A stretch of DNA of 64,000 nt from positions 1 through 64,000 of the forward strand of contig JAJKFJ010021114.1 of assembly GCA_027382625.1 (NCBI GenBank), given 5' to 3'. This DNA comes from Tetmemena sp. SeJ-2015 (lineage: Eukaryota; Ciliophora; Spirotrichea; Sporadotrichida; Oxytrichidae). Shown here in pieces: positions 1-11,296 of this stretch. The stretch's first letter is position 1; each line of letters opens with the position of its first letter. The translations under genes and the position numbers were made by a program. The notes beneath the pieces were generated by a model, which worked only from the letters and a program-made list of their open reading frames with translations, was not told the origin of the DNA and searched no databases.

Positions 1-79
1 GCATTAAATAAATATAAGGTAATGCTTCTAAAATAAAATAAATTCCAAAAAATTTAGATTTGAATGCTGCTGATGCCAT
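1..79 (-). CDS. 5' end of an unidentified gene, cut by the window edge
   Basis: Read on the minus strand from an ATG at 79, this gives 26 codons without TGA before the left edge. The peptide starts MASAAFKSKFFGIYFILEAL, which is hydrophobic after a short basic start, so a signal or transmembrane segment is possible. Codon content is denser than in the AT-rich flank to its right. No family is recognised. In germline DNA it may be only the first MDS of its gene. Confidence 0.4.
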   Translation of the reverse strand, partial: MASAAFKSKFFGIYFILEALPYIYLM

Positions 80-469
80 AAGTTCAAATTACTTAATTTA
101 ATAAGTAAAATGATAGATGGAGAAAAATTTTTTAAATTTTAATTTCTGAGTAAAAGCTTTAGATTCAATTTAAACCTGCTTACTATGTTAATAACAATAT
201 CCCAGAGTCTATTAAGGAAATAAAAAAATTATACCACCTAGTTTGAAATTATGTTCTAAGAATTGAAAATTATTAAATAAATAATCAATTAAAAAATTTA
301 AATCCTCTTCTCTAAAGCATTTTAAAACTTAATTTAACATCAGTTAAATTCAAACTTAAATGTATTGATCCAAATATATATTTATCTACATTACAATTTA
401 AGAACACGCGCTTAAATCTATTGATCAATATATATAATCAACTGCTAAAGAGAGAACCACCTGACATCC
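80..469. other. AT-rich spacer
   Basis: AT-rich sequence between two minus-strand coding blocks. I see no convincing ORF, pointer pair or repeat here. Confidence 0.5.
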
Positions 470-1262
470 TCATCTAAAAGAAATTATCTATAATGCTGCC
501 CAACTTTTACTTTACATCATAGCTTGCCTCCAATCATAATTTAACTTTAAAATAAAACAAATAAACCACATTAAATAATCCCAACTTTTGTATTACTTTC
601 TTCTTGAATAAAGCAAAAATAATTTATAGTTTAAAACACTCTTGAAGAGAATTAGGTCTTCCAATTATCTCATAATATTGGCTAGGGCTTCCTTATGAGC
701 CTTAAAATTATAAAATAAAATAGCCATTGCGCTAAGCTTATAGTAATGATGCTTCAAAGTCTCGCTAGCCTTATCATCGGGGACTTTAGTTCCTTCTGTT
801 AAGAAAATTTTAAAATCACTAAAAAATTGTCAATTTTATATAAAACCTCCTTGTAGCCTGAATATAACATCGAAGTCCATTTTTTTACAATTATAATGAA
901 TTTAGAAAGAAATATGTCAGTCTTTTAAGGTCATCAGGTCGGGATTCTTTTCCTAAACCTGGGAGTAGCTGCTGAATCTTAAGTAGTTCCCCCACTTGAA
1001 GGCTGGAGAATTAGTCTGATTTATCTTTCAAGACTGGGACTCGTGGTGAAGAGCGAAGCATTCAGTTTTCCTAAACATCACATATCTTAAGAAAAACCCA
1101 TCTTTTACCTTTTTTTGAGTAGGTTACTAGGTGGAATTTTAATCTTGGCCTTTATCGCTTCTTCCTCCGAGAATTGAATAATCAGATCGTATGGAGCGAA
1201 ACGCTCGCATATCTTGCTGTAGAGTTCCTCTGATTCATTAATCACTTTACTTTTTAAAAATC
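470..1262 (-). CDS. Unidentified protein, interrupted gene
   Basis: Three minus-strand blocks read as protein with TAA/TAG as Gln. The block around 1257-1120 contains ELYSKICERFAPYDLIIQFS. The block around 1065-905 contains SDQFSSLQVGELLKIQQLLP. The block 893-470 contains SETLKHHYYKLSAMAILFYN and ends at TGA (470-472). A 24-nt GT-AG intron (gtgatt...aacag, about 798-821) joins KIDNFL to EGTKVP in frame. The junction near 900-915 needs an 11-nt excision between two TAA copies, and the junction near 1100 is ambiguous between an intron and an IES. The upper end is bounded by TGA, so an N-terminal MDS must lie elsewhere. The C-terminal block is rich in aromatic and basic residues, but no family is recognised. 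Confidence 0.6.
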
Positions 1263-2371
1263 AATTTAATAGGATATTAAAATCTAAGTAAAAATGATTT
1301 CATAAATTCTAAGTTTTAAACTTGCTTCTTGGTAAACTACCTCATCAATTTTAAATTATTTAATATTCTATATTCAAGTTTGCAATAGAAATTTTATATT
1401 AAAATAATTTTTAATTACTGATTTACAAGATTTTATACTTATATATCGAATCGAACTGTCCAACTCCTTATAAAAACTTTAATCAGTCTTAATGAAACAC
1501 AGCAAACAAAGTTACTCACTCCAAAATCTTTAATTTACTTTCCAGTTAGTAGAAATCTATCTCCATTTTTAAGCCTCTTTTCTTTCTACCCCTTTTAGAA
1601 ATTGAAGAAAGAGTTATAAGATTCGGGGGGCAAAAAGGGGAGTCATAACTAAATTTTCTTATTAAGACTTTGAGTGAGCCAGTAATTTTTTTAAATATAA
1701 AAGAATATTTTTTTAAAAATTTTTTTAAAAAATTAAAAAAACATTTTAAAACGGGGAAAATTTTAAAAACCCCTTTTGAGCGAGTTGCCCCTTTCTTACA
1801 GAATACTTATAAGCTCGCAGTTTTTGAAAGGCGTAGGAAGAGAAGAGACTTACAAATGGATATTCATGTCTCCTAAAATAACTTATATTAATATCAATTT
1901 TTTTGTTAAGTAACTTTATTTGCTGTAAATCACTAAATCTTATTATAATTTTATTTTAAAAAATTCCTAATTTTGATAATAAAAATTAGGGGGGGGCCTT
2001 TTTTTTATAATTTAAAATTTTATTAAAAAGGGAAAAGAAAAAAAAATTGTTTTATATTTTTCTTTTTTAAAATTGATTTTCAATTTTTTAATTTTCAAAT
2101 CTAAATCAAAAAATTTTAAAATTTCCCAATTTAACATTAAAAAAATAAATAAAATTATATTTTTTGAATTTTTTATTTAAAATAAAAATTTTAATTTTGC
2201 AAATGTTCCCTGAGAATATGAATTCATTTTTCGAAACCTCAAATCCAAAATAAAAAAAGAGCTCAAATAAAAATAGAAAATTAAAGTGTGGAAATTTTTA
2301 ATTTTTTATTAAAAATTTTAAGAAAACTAAATTTAACGTTAAAAAAAAAAATAATTTTGGGGAAGGCAAAT
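1263..2371. other. AT-rich spacer with homopolymer runs
   Basis: Very AT-rich with long A and T runs and a few short G or C runs near 1625 and 1990. The ORF at 1670-1876 has skewed, low-complexity composition and is not credible. No RNA gene or transposon end is seen. Confidence 0.5.
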
Positions 2372-2773
2372 ATGGTGAAAATCTCATTTTCTCAGACATT
2401 TATTAATAAAAAGTTTCCCTCAGAAAAACCCAGTGTAATCAAACTTAGGGACGACGAGATGCACATAGATGCGGGAGCAGGTCGAAATGAGGAGCAGGTC
2501 CCCTCTGGCCCCAAAAAAGAGAGAAAGGAACCTGAAAACCCCTTCTTCCCCGATAAGCAAAGTGACTTAAAACATAAGTTAAGCTTAATACTTTTTCCCA
2601 AATATTACTCACCTTATCTCGCACATAATTTTTCTTCTCTTTTCCACTCTCTTACAACTAATCACTATTAAAACCCCCGTAATTCGATAGCTTAATATCA
2701 TCAAGTGATAGAGAGCAAAATTCTTATAGTGTTTCCCCTTTAAATAATTCCAGTAAAAAATCAATGCCGTTGA
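2372..2773 (+). CDS. Putative coding block, 133 codons
   Basis: From ATG 2372 the frame is open to TGA 2771-2773 with TAA as Gln. Only the central part (about 2380-2570) looks coding: it is less AT-rich than its surroundings and gives a hydrophilic peptide containing DDEMHIDAGAGRNEEQVPSG followed by a Lys/Glu/Pro-rich stretch. The rest is AT-rich. It may be a single MDS of a dispersed gene or a chance ORF. No family recognised. Confidence 0.3.
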
Positions 2774-3676
2774 ACTCTGGGGAGTATGGAAATTTAAAAT
2801 GTAGAAATTAATTTTTTGATTTTTTTTTATTTAAGTGATGCTTAAAAAAATTAATCTTTTTTAATTAGGATAAATTTATATTTTAAAGTTACTAATTTAA
2901 AAATTGTGCAGTAGTTCATAGGCTTCTTACCTATTTAACGTTAAAAAATGCCTACTTACATTAAGCAGTTCCACTTAAAAAAAATTTATTTTTAAATTTT
3001 CAGGGAAAAATATTTTGCTATTGTATTATTTACTTTAATTTAAAATTTTAAAAATAATTTTTTTTATTATATAATAAATATTTTTTAATACTAATATTAA
3101 GATATTTGAATATAGATAAATGTTTGAAAGACCAAATATCATTTAATTCTTAAGTAGTAGTAATATGAGAGATTTTATTTAGATTTTTACACTATGATTT
3201 TCAATTTAATTAAAAATAAGTATCAATTCTCTCCCTTTTTAAAATGAATAGAAGATAAATAATTTGAATATTATGTGTTCTTTTTAAAATTTAAAATTTT
3301 TCAAAGGGTTTAAAGAATAGTTTATAAAAAAAAATTTTTAAATTTTAAATGCAATAAAATTTTGGCAAAAAAATTTGGGCCTTTTTTAAAAAGTTTTGAC
3401 AAAAATTTTTTTTATGCTGGTTAAAAAAAAAAGTTTGTATTTTATTATCTAATTTTTTTTTAAAAAAAATTATTTTTTTTACAAATTTTAAAAAAAATTA
3501 AAATGAAAAATTTTTTTTTGGGTATATTTTTTAAAATTTCATTTAAGTTATTAAAATTAAGTTAAAATTTATAAGTCCAAATTTATTTTGTCATTTTGGA
3601 GCTATCGTGGAGAAATATGTCATTTTTAAACAGGAGCTCTTCTAAACATTTATGAATTGATTATTCAGGGATTATT
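2774..3676. other. AT-rich spacer
   Basis: AT-rich sequence dominated by runs of A and T. Nothing recognisable. Confidence 0.5.
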
Positions 3677-3778
3677 ATGATCGAGTACTTTAATTAAGGT
3701 AAACAGAGTTGCAGTGAGAAATTAAAATACATTCCAAGTGGATCTGATTTAACTAAAATTAAAGAGATCCTCTCTTGA
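3677..3778 (+). CDS. Short coding block (33 codons)
   Basis: ATG 3677 to TGA 3776-3778 gives a 33-residue hydrophilic peptide containing NQGKQSCSEKLKYIPSGSDL. It lies just upstream of another plus-strand block (3822). A 10-bp repeat TGAGAAATTA occurs inside it (about 3715-3724) and again at about 3794-3803, but neither way of joining across it gives one continuous frame. It could be an MDS of a scrambled gene or chance. Confidence 0.3.
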
Positions 3779-3821
3779 AGGAGTTGCAATGCAATGAGAA
3801 ATTATACAGGTTAAAATCACA

Positions 3822-4454
3822 ATGGGTGAGCAAATCAAATTAAAGACTAAAGCACTTCCATACCTAGTTGGTGCCTCTGAGGAAACCTAGTCAAGGTTAG
3901 ACAACAAGTATTTTTTACAGAATGTTATTTAAGTGGACACCTAACAAAGTGGAGTTTTCCATGTCTGGCCTAAAATTGGTCCTCTTTTTAGTGTTACTAA
4001 TGCTGATGAGGATTTTTAAAGGGCATAGTTCTGTCCAATTGATGGAAGAGATTCAGAGTAATAGCAGAAGTTGGAGTCAGAATGCTCAAGTCCATTTTAA
4101 CTTTTGCTAAAAAAAAAAAAATATGGGGTCACATCGAAGCCTTAAGAGAGTCTCGGGGATTAACAATTGAACGCTTATGGTGTTTTCGAAAATTTTTATG
4201 CCCATAAGTTTTCTTAATTCCAAATAAATTTTTAAATGAATTGTTCATTTATTTCTTATATATTTAGGGCTTCTCTACCCAGAGCTTTATGCTAAATTTT
4301 CTTAAAAAATTATTTATTATTTTCGATATCTTGGATGAAGGAAAACTCTTCCAAAAAAATAATAAACTTTTCTTTTAAGAAGGACTTTATGGATAATTTT
4401 AATTAGCAATAAATATATTTTGGTCATAGTAGATTAAACTTTTCAACTGCTTGA
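3822..4454 (+). CDS. Unidentified ORF, 210 codons with AT-rich tail
   Basis: From ATG 3822 the frame is open to TGA 4452-4454. The first about 130 residues look like real protein (YLVGASEETQSRLDNKYFLQ, then VFHVWPKIGPLFSVTNADED), with mixed composition and several TAA/TAG Gln codons. The part after about 4220 is AT-rich and probably not coding, so the true gene likely leaves this frame through an IES or an MDS end. No family is recognised. Confidence 0.45.
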
Positions 4455-5198
4455 AGAAAATATATTACAACCCATAACTCATATATTCCTTTTTTTCAAA
4501 AAATACTAAACTATATTAAGGATGTCATAATTTTTAAAAAATCTAAAATCTTTTTTAATTTATAAATTTTTATCTCCCTAGATTGAGCCAAAGTCTATGT
4601 ACCGTCCATTGTATTTAAGGTTTGCAACGAAATTATTTGATCAATATTTTTTTTGTAGAACTAGTAATAGTTTTAAATAAATTTAAATTTATTAAGACTT
4701 GCCAATCTTTTATAAAATATTTTCTATAATTAGAATTCTAATTACAAAATAAGAATGATAATATTTAATCAGCGATTTTTTTTTGCACTAAAGTAGCTTT
4801 GGTACTAGAAGTGGCCATTATTACGCTTTACTAATTAGGACGTCCTTAAGAAAATATATTATTCTCTAATTCTTTAAAGGGGGGTAAAAAAATAATTTTA
4901 AAATAAGAAGTATCCAAACTCTTTTCCCTTTAAATTTTAATGGATAAATTAATTGTATTACTGAAAGTGTACAATAATTTAGCAATTAACTGAAAATTAG
5001 CTACTCTTTATTAATTCTAACAAAATCAAATAAACCTCTTTGCTACTTATTTTAATAAAAGCATAAGAAAGAGATGTAAATATCATATTCTTTTAAATAT
5101 TAATTATGCATTTAGATTATAAACTTATTGCAAAGCAGAAATTTAATATACACCGTGAATTAAAGAAAATTTGTTATAATCTTAATATTTATCTTAAA
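4455..5198. other. AT-rich spacer
   Basis: AT-rich, no credible ORF, no repeat beyond short A/T tracts. Probably the region between two macronuclear chromosome precursors (inference). Confidence 0.5.
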
Positions 5199-6589
5199 AT
5201 GGAGAAAATTAGTTCCAAACTATTAACTCATGTAGCAAGAAATCCCTCCCTATAGAATTTCAAAGCCTCTCCAATTTAACTAAGCAAGATAAAAGACTCG
5301 AATAAACCAATCTTCTACAACACTTAATCCAGATCATTTAAAATTAAAATTCTTTCATAATCCTCTTAAATTTTTTATCAATCTTCTTTATGAAAAGATT
5401 ACTTAACAAGCCCTTCACGAGTTAGAAACTTGAAAGCCATAACTATGATGAAGATAGCTACCTCAAGGCTCTCAAGAAATTTCAAAAATAAGCCAGAGGC
5501 CTCATCAAGGACAGTCCCGAGTATACACAGCTAAGAAATCAAATATATTCAGAGCTGAGAAACGATAAAGCAAAAAAGGAAGAATAGATTAAAAACAATA
5601 TTGAACTATTCAAAGCCCATCAAGAGAACATGATAGTAGTTTAATATGTATATCAATAGTTTCATTTCAAAATTTTAGCTGATTTTAACTCCTTCTACTG
5701 TTTGTTGATTGTAGTTCCTGAGAGTTTAGAAAGCTATGAGACACATAACATACTTAGATACTACGATTTCCCCATTCAGATTGATGAAGATAATATTCTC
5801 AAGCCAGAAGTAAGAAAAGAGATGGGATTCAAGCCAGAGGATTAGGTAAAACACAATTATTTGCTCAATTTTTATAGTATCCACTTCTCGTAATTGAGTC
5901 TTCATCACCAGAGATGCCAAATTTAGACTTGCAAACGCAAAGAGAAATCGTGAATGTGCTAATTAATCACAACTTAATTGGAGACTATAGAACCCACGGA
6001 GCATTTGAGTCTCAAGGAATTTAGTATTCTTAATTTTCTCAATTTCTCATTCCCTAATTTAGATTTTTGGAATAAGAGATGATCCCTGCTATCGAGGATA
6101 TTTTCAAGGACTTTAGACAGATAGTACAATTCTATATGCTCCCTCACCATTTCAAACACTCCAATAGATAGAATGAGGTGGGTCCCATTCTTCGCTCTTA
6201 TCTGTAATTTATCTCCTCTGATAATATATCGCATTTAGTTGGAAGTTTTACAAGATGGGGTACTTTTACTTTAAACAAAGAAACACTCGAACTGGTTTGA
6301 GAAGGCAACAAAAAGTTAGCAAACTGCAGGAGTTATATGACCAGTACTTGCAAAGATTGCAGACTTAGAATTTCCATGGTGGAGAGAGTCCTGACGCTGT
6401 TGACTTTAAGGTAAAAATATTGTGTGTTTAATAAAGCAATCATTTTAGCTGTATTCAGCAATTCAAAGGTACTCTCACACTGACACCATGCGCAAAATAA
6501 TGACTGCTAGGTCAAAGCAGGGTGATATTCGCCTTCAAAATTGGTACACAAGAATGGACAGACTCTGCAAAAATAAGTCTATCATTTGA
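5199..6589 (+). CDS. Unidentified protein, possibly mitochondrial
   Basis: The ATG at 5199 opens a basic, Ser-rich start (MEKISSKLLTHVARNPSLQN) that resembles a mitochondrial presequence. A frame change near 5340-5390 leads to a charged helical block (SYLKALKKFQKQARGLIKDS). A 39-bp IES with TAG repeats (5637-5675) joins NMIV to ADFNSF in frame. A GT-AG intron follows at 5846-5877 (32 nt), and a second one at 6411-6448 (38 nt). The last block ends in QNWYTRMDRLCKNKSII and TGA 6587-6589. Around 6215 the frame shifts once more for an unseen reason, so this could be two genes. No known family is recognised; the mitochondrial guess rests only on the N-terminus. Confidence 0.6.
5637..5675. other. 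IES, 39 bp, pointer TAG
   Basis: Insert between TAG at 5637-5639 and TAG at 5676-5678 in the gene at 5199-6589. No GT...AG donor phase restores the frame, whereas excision keeping one TAG gives an open frame across the junction. Confidence 0.6.
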
Positions 6590-6711
6590 GATAAATCAAA
6601 GCAATAATTAAATTGTTACTAATGCTACTCTATGTTTTCGTAATCTCGAACCAAAAGGCGAGATTGATTCATTGATAAATAATTATTGAATCTATCACCA
6701 GAAACTAAGAT

Positions 6712-7550
<839 letters not shown>

Positions 7551-7773
7551 GTGAAAGATCTTTGAGATCTCATTCCTAGTTGCTTTAATTTACATCAAAG
7601 ATTGATTAGGAGATGAGAGTATTTTCTTAGATTGAATTCATTTTTTAAGTTGATCTTACAAAGTTTCAATAAACGTTAAATATCAATATGCATAGATATA
7701 TAGGAGATAAGAAGTATTAAGGCATTTAAAAATGTCAGAAAGGTTGATAAATATATTATATATTAATATAAAG

Positions 7774-10607
7774 ATGTTTAAGTAATTAACTAGACTCGCA
7801 TCCAGAGGTCAAGTTTAGCACGGAGGGTCCAACCTTCTTTCTAGCTCAGGAGTATCTAGAGTTAACTCCGTAAGATACAATTTTTATTCTTACCTTGCTC
7901 TCTAGGCGCAGCTAATTTCAAAGCATTATTAATATCCAATCATTAAATCACTCATTTATAAATGCTTCAGAACTCAAATGATTAATCAGAGTTTTTACAA
8001 GCCAGATGAGCTAGGTGTCGAAAGATTTCAGAAATGTGCCCCTAGCCGACCCGGACTGTAAGTGCTCCGCTCTGCTTCCTTAAAGTGCTGATATTATATC
8101 TCCATAGTTGTTGGCTCTACTTTAATTAAATCTGGACAGCCCCAGCCAATCATATAAATTTATTACGATCACATATTAATACCAGCCCTTCCTTAATTTA
8201 ATAGGAGGGGTAATCTCACTTCTTAATATAACTCGACTAATTAATTTGAATCTTAAATCAAAAGCAAAGGCGAATTAAATAGCGAAGCAAGCCTATTATA
8301 ATTGATGAAGTTGTCTAAACATCGTCTTTTTTAGACAAGGCAGCAGCTTCAGTGTTGAATCAAAAGTCAAAATTCGACGTGAATGCCTTAATCGATGATT
8401 ATCACTACCAATTCGAAGAATACTCAAATTCTATTCAAAAAGAAATGCCCGCTGAGTTTTTGGAAGAGCAACGCCATCCATCAGAGTTCAGGGAAATTAA
8501 TTTTGAATCGAGAGCCCGCATGGACTATGCTACCAACATGACAGCAAATTGCCTCCTAATTACTAGCTTCCCTAACAGCTTTAGCGAGAAAGATAAACTA
8601 CTAAAGTATGGTTTTATTTAAGAATCTTATATTGGAAAGTCCATAACAAGTAAAAACTGTATAGCAAGCCCTTCACAACAAGTGGATAGATATGAATTAA
8701 AGGGATTCTGATTGTAGCAGAGTTTAAGTGAAAGAACTGTGATATTGACAAATATTCCAAGACATTCATCATTATAAATGATGTGTATATATTTTATTGA
8801 AATTCAATATTTATATTACAGACCTGATTAAGTAAAGGATTTAGCAGAGCCCTATGGAAAGGTTGTTGGAGTTGAGATGCAATTATCTCTTTAGTTGTGG
8901 TTCAAGAAGCATCTCGAAAACAATTTAAATTTTTCAGTAAAAGATAATTATGATGATTTTAACAAAAAGGACCACTTTGATCTTCAAAGATAAGATGGTG
9001 AAATATTTGCAAATTGTTGACTCATCAAGGACAGTATTGAAACTCAAAAGGAGTATGAGGAATTCTCCTATAATTTTATGAGTGCTGAGAAAATTATTAA
9101 AACTCAGGGTTACTAAAGTAGGGTAAACTCAAACTTTAGATTACATTTAAGTCATCATGTTACAATAGTTTAGACAAAGAGCATGAAGAGCAAGTGAGTG
9201 TGTTAGACTCACAAATCAATCTTAGCATCCAAAACATTTTGAATACACTCTCAAAAGAATCAGCAGAGTGAAGGACTTTTCATTTTGAGCATTTACAAGC
9301 TCAGAAAGGAATTAGATTAAGACATCCCAAGTCTTGGAAGCTCAAATGCTTAAAAAGACTCCCATTTTACCACTGTTGAAAAAGAGAAATAATATTGATA
9401 GTACAAGTAAGGCTCGCCATAAGATGCTCTCCAAAGACTCGAGAATCTAAGAAATTGCATTTACAAGAAGGGAAATGAAGAATGTTCAGACAAACTTACA
9501 AGCACACCGGACTTGAAGAGAGAATCATCATCAAAGAATTATTGCTTTCAAAAAAGAAAAGGAGCACGTAAAATCAGCATTGAACCTATATCCAGAGGAA
9601 AGTCTTACTCCCGAGGATTTAATTAGCTATCAGTAAAAATAAAACTCCCGAGTAAAAACTTTACTATCTGGTGAAAATGAGTCATTATATTAAGAGCTTA
9701 GAAGCTATCCTACTCTTGATGATACTAGATTGACTAACTCAGAGTTGAGAGAGGTCTATACCTATTTACCTCTTAGGGAAGAGGCTCAAAGCTTCAGTTA
9801 TTAAGGAAGAGATTAGAAATGCGACAGATACTCCCTTTGACGAGCTCTATCATAAAGAAAGAACCCTAGTTGATAATGTAATTAGGGCTTTCAAAGATCT
9901 CAAGGATAAATAAGCCAAGCTTCCTAACCCTCTAGGCGAGAATAGAATTATTAGAAAAGGAGATGTGCCCGAGAATGTCTTGCAAGAGGCAGGCCTACAT
10001 CAAGAAGATTAATACACAAGAGATATGAAACTTGAATATAAATCAATTATAGATGTTTAAATTTTATCTTTTATTGAATGTAAGACTTCGTAGCTAATAA
10101 TAAAAATGTCAATCAATGAATGTTTTGCACTATAAATTGATGGAGATGCTGGAAACTTTTCATACCTGATGCAATACCAAACTGAGATTTAATAAACTCT
10201 ATGCAGCAGAGCATTCGTGACTTTTTCTTATTCGGTAAGAAATAAAAAGTAAAGTTTAATTGTTCTTAGCAAGAAGCTGAGATGTTGCATGCAGTGGGAA
10301 ATTTATTCTATAGTTATTAAATGAGGGAGGAATAGATCATAAAGATCTCGACAAGACTAATTATTCTGAAAACTTAGATAGACAAAAAAAGAGCTCGATG
10401 AATCTTAATTCATGGAAATAGTAGGAGCAAGTTAGGAAAGAGGAGATACAGAAGAAAGGACTTAAAACTTCAGATGCTTACAAATACCCTTCCATCGATT
10501 CTTAAAATACATAAGTCCATTGTTTATAAGCAAAAGTGGTAATTTTGAAATCCTACCATCATTTGAAGCTGATCAAAGAGCAGGAAGAAGAAATTAAATT
10601 ACCTTGA
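7774..10607 (+). CDS. Multi-segment protein with RRM-like core
   Basis: Several plus-strand blocks. The first (ATG 7774) is basic and Ser-rich like a targeting peptide. A block at 8340-8700 contains DVNALIDDYHYQFEEYSNSI. At 8720-8880 the sequence SERTVILTNIPRH, then PYGKVVGVEMQ across a 39-nt GT-AG intron, resembles the first half of an RRM fold. Around 10200 SRAFVTFSYSQEAEMLHAVG resembles the RNP1 half, with a long charged insert between. That split arrangement also occurs in OSCA/TMEM63 channels, but I see no following membrane helices. GT-AG introns include one of 29 nt near 9125 and one of 35 nt near 10221. An in-frame TGA near 8709 and frame changes near 9780 are unresolved, so two genes are possible. 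Last block ends TGA 10605-10607. Confidence 0.55.
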
Positions 10608-11173
10608 GTCTTATTTCGGATTGAAAATTCTAATTCTAATAACTTCATTAGTGTAGACTTTATTAAAATTCTTCAGATATCTTCAATCAGTAAATGCTCA
10701 GAAGTTCAAGTAAGGCTTGAGCTCAGGATAGCCTTGTTGAAGCAATCTTTCCTTGGCATCTCTTTGAATCTTAATACTGACTTTTCTTTTGAGTTGCTAG
10801 TAAGCCTCTTTGTTAAACTCGGGCTCAAGAGACATTGTGTTTGCCTTCTTTTATATTAAAATTTGCGACTGTCTCATGATTAATGAACTAAGATTAGACT
10901 CTGTTTTAAATATGATTTGCCCTTTTGCAACTCTCATGACGATCTATTTCATGATTTCTGTTTAGAATCTTTCTAAATGAAGATAGGGCTAGATAAAGTT
11001 TTCTTGTTAGTTTTCTACTTATTATTCGCTCTCTCTCGATCTATACAATGTCCTTGGTGGGATCAATGTCTTTAGATTATTCATGAATAAGAGACTCTGC
11101 ATATTAAGCACTCTCCGCCTCATTGCAAACGCCTTCCCTCACAAGTTTCCTTCTCAGCTTCTCTTGAAGCTCA
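10608..11173 (-). CDS. Scrambled germline gene, MDS order 2-1-3
   Basis: Three minus-strand coding blocks are out of order. The ATG block (MSLEPEFNKEAYQQL, ATG at 10833-10835) lies at 10720 to about 10852. It ends in the pointer TGAGCT (AGCTCA on plus, 10720-10725). The same 6 bp occur at 11168-11173, at the start of the block 10854-11173. Joining them gives GYPELQEKLRRKLV in frame. That block ends in AATTTTAATA (TATTAAAATT on plus, 10854-10863), repeated at 10661-10670 at the start of a third block. This second join gives VANFNKVYTNEVIRIRIF in frame. The product is a charged, helical protein of at least about 165 residues. No stop is seen in the third block, so a further MDS lies elsewhere. 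Function unknown. Confidence 0.75.
10661..10670 (-). other. Pointer 2/3, second copy (AATTTTAATA)
   Basis: Start of MDS3. It matches the end of MDS2 at 10854-10863 exactly over 10 bp. The sequence is AT-rich, but the join keeps the reading frame. Confidence 0.65.
10720..10725 (-). other. Pointer 1/2, first copy (TGAGCT)
   Basis: End of MDS1 of the scrambled gene. It matches 11168-11173 exactly over 6 bp, with different flanking bases at the two sites, and the join is in frame. Confidence 0.7.
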
Positions 11174-11296
11174 AGCAGTAGACTAAATGAGTATCATTGC
11201 ATTTGAGTGATGTAACTGAAATATAAGGAAAGGAAAGAGATTTAATTTAATTATAATTTTAGATTTAAACTAGAACAAGACTTCTTCTTAACATAA

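Noticed and set aside
1670..1876. 68-codon ORF
   Set aside because: Its composition is almost entirely Phe and Lys from A/T homopolymers; no coding character.
7774..10607. OSCA/TMEM63 channel
   Set aside because: The split RRM-like halves fit, but no run of membrane helices follows, so I kept the neutral description.
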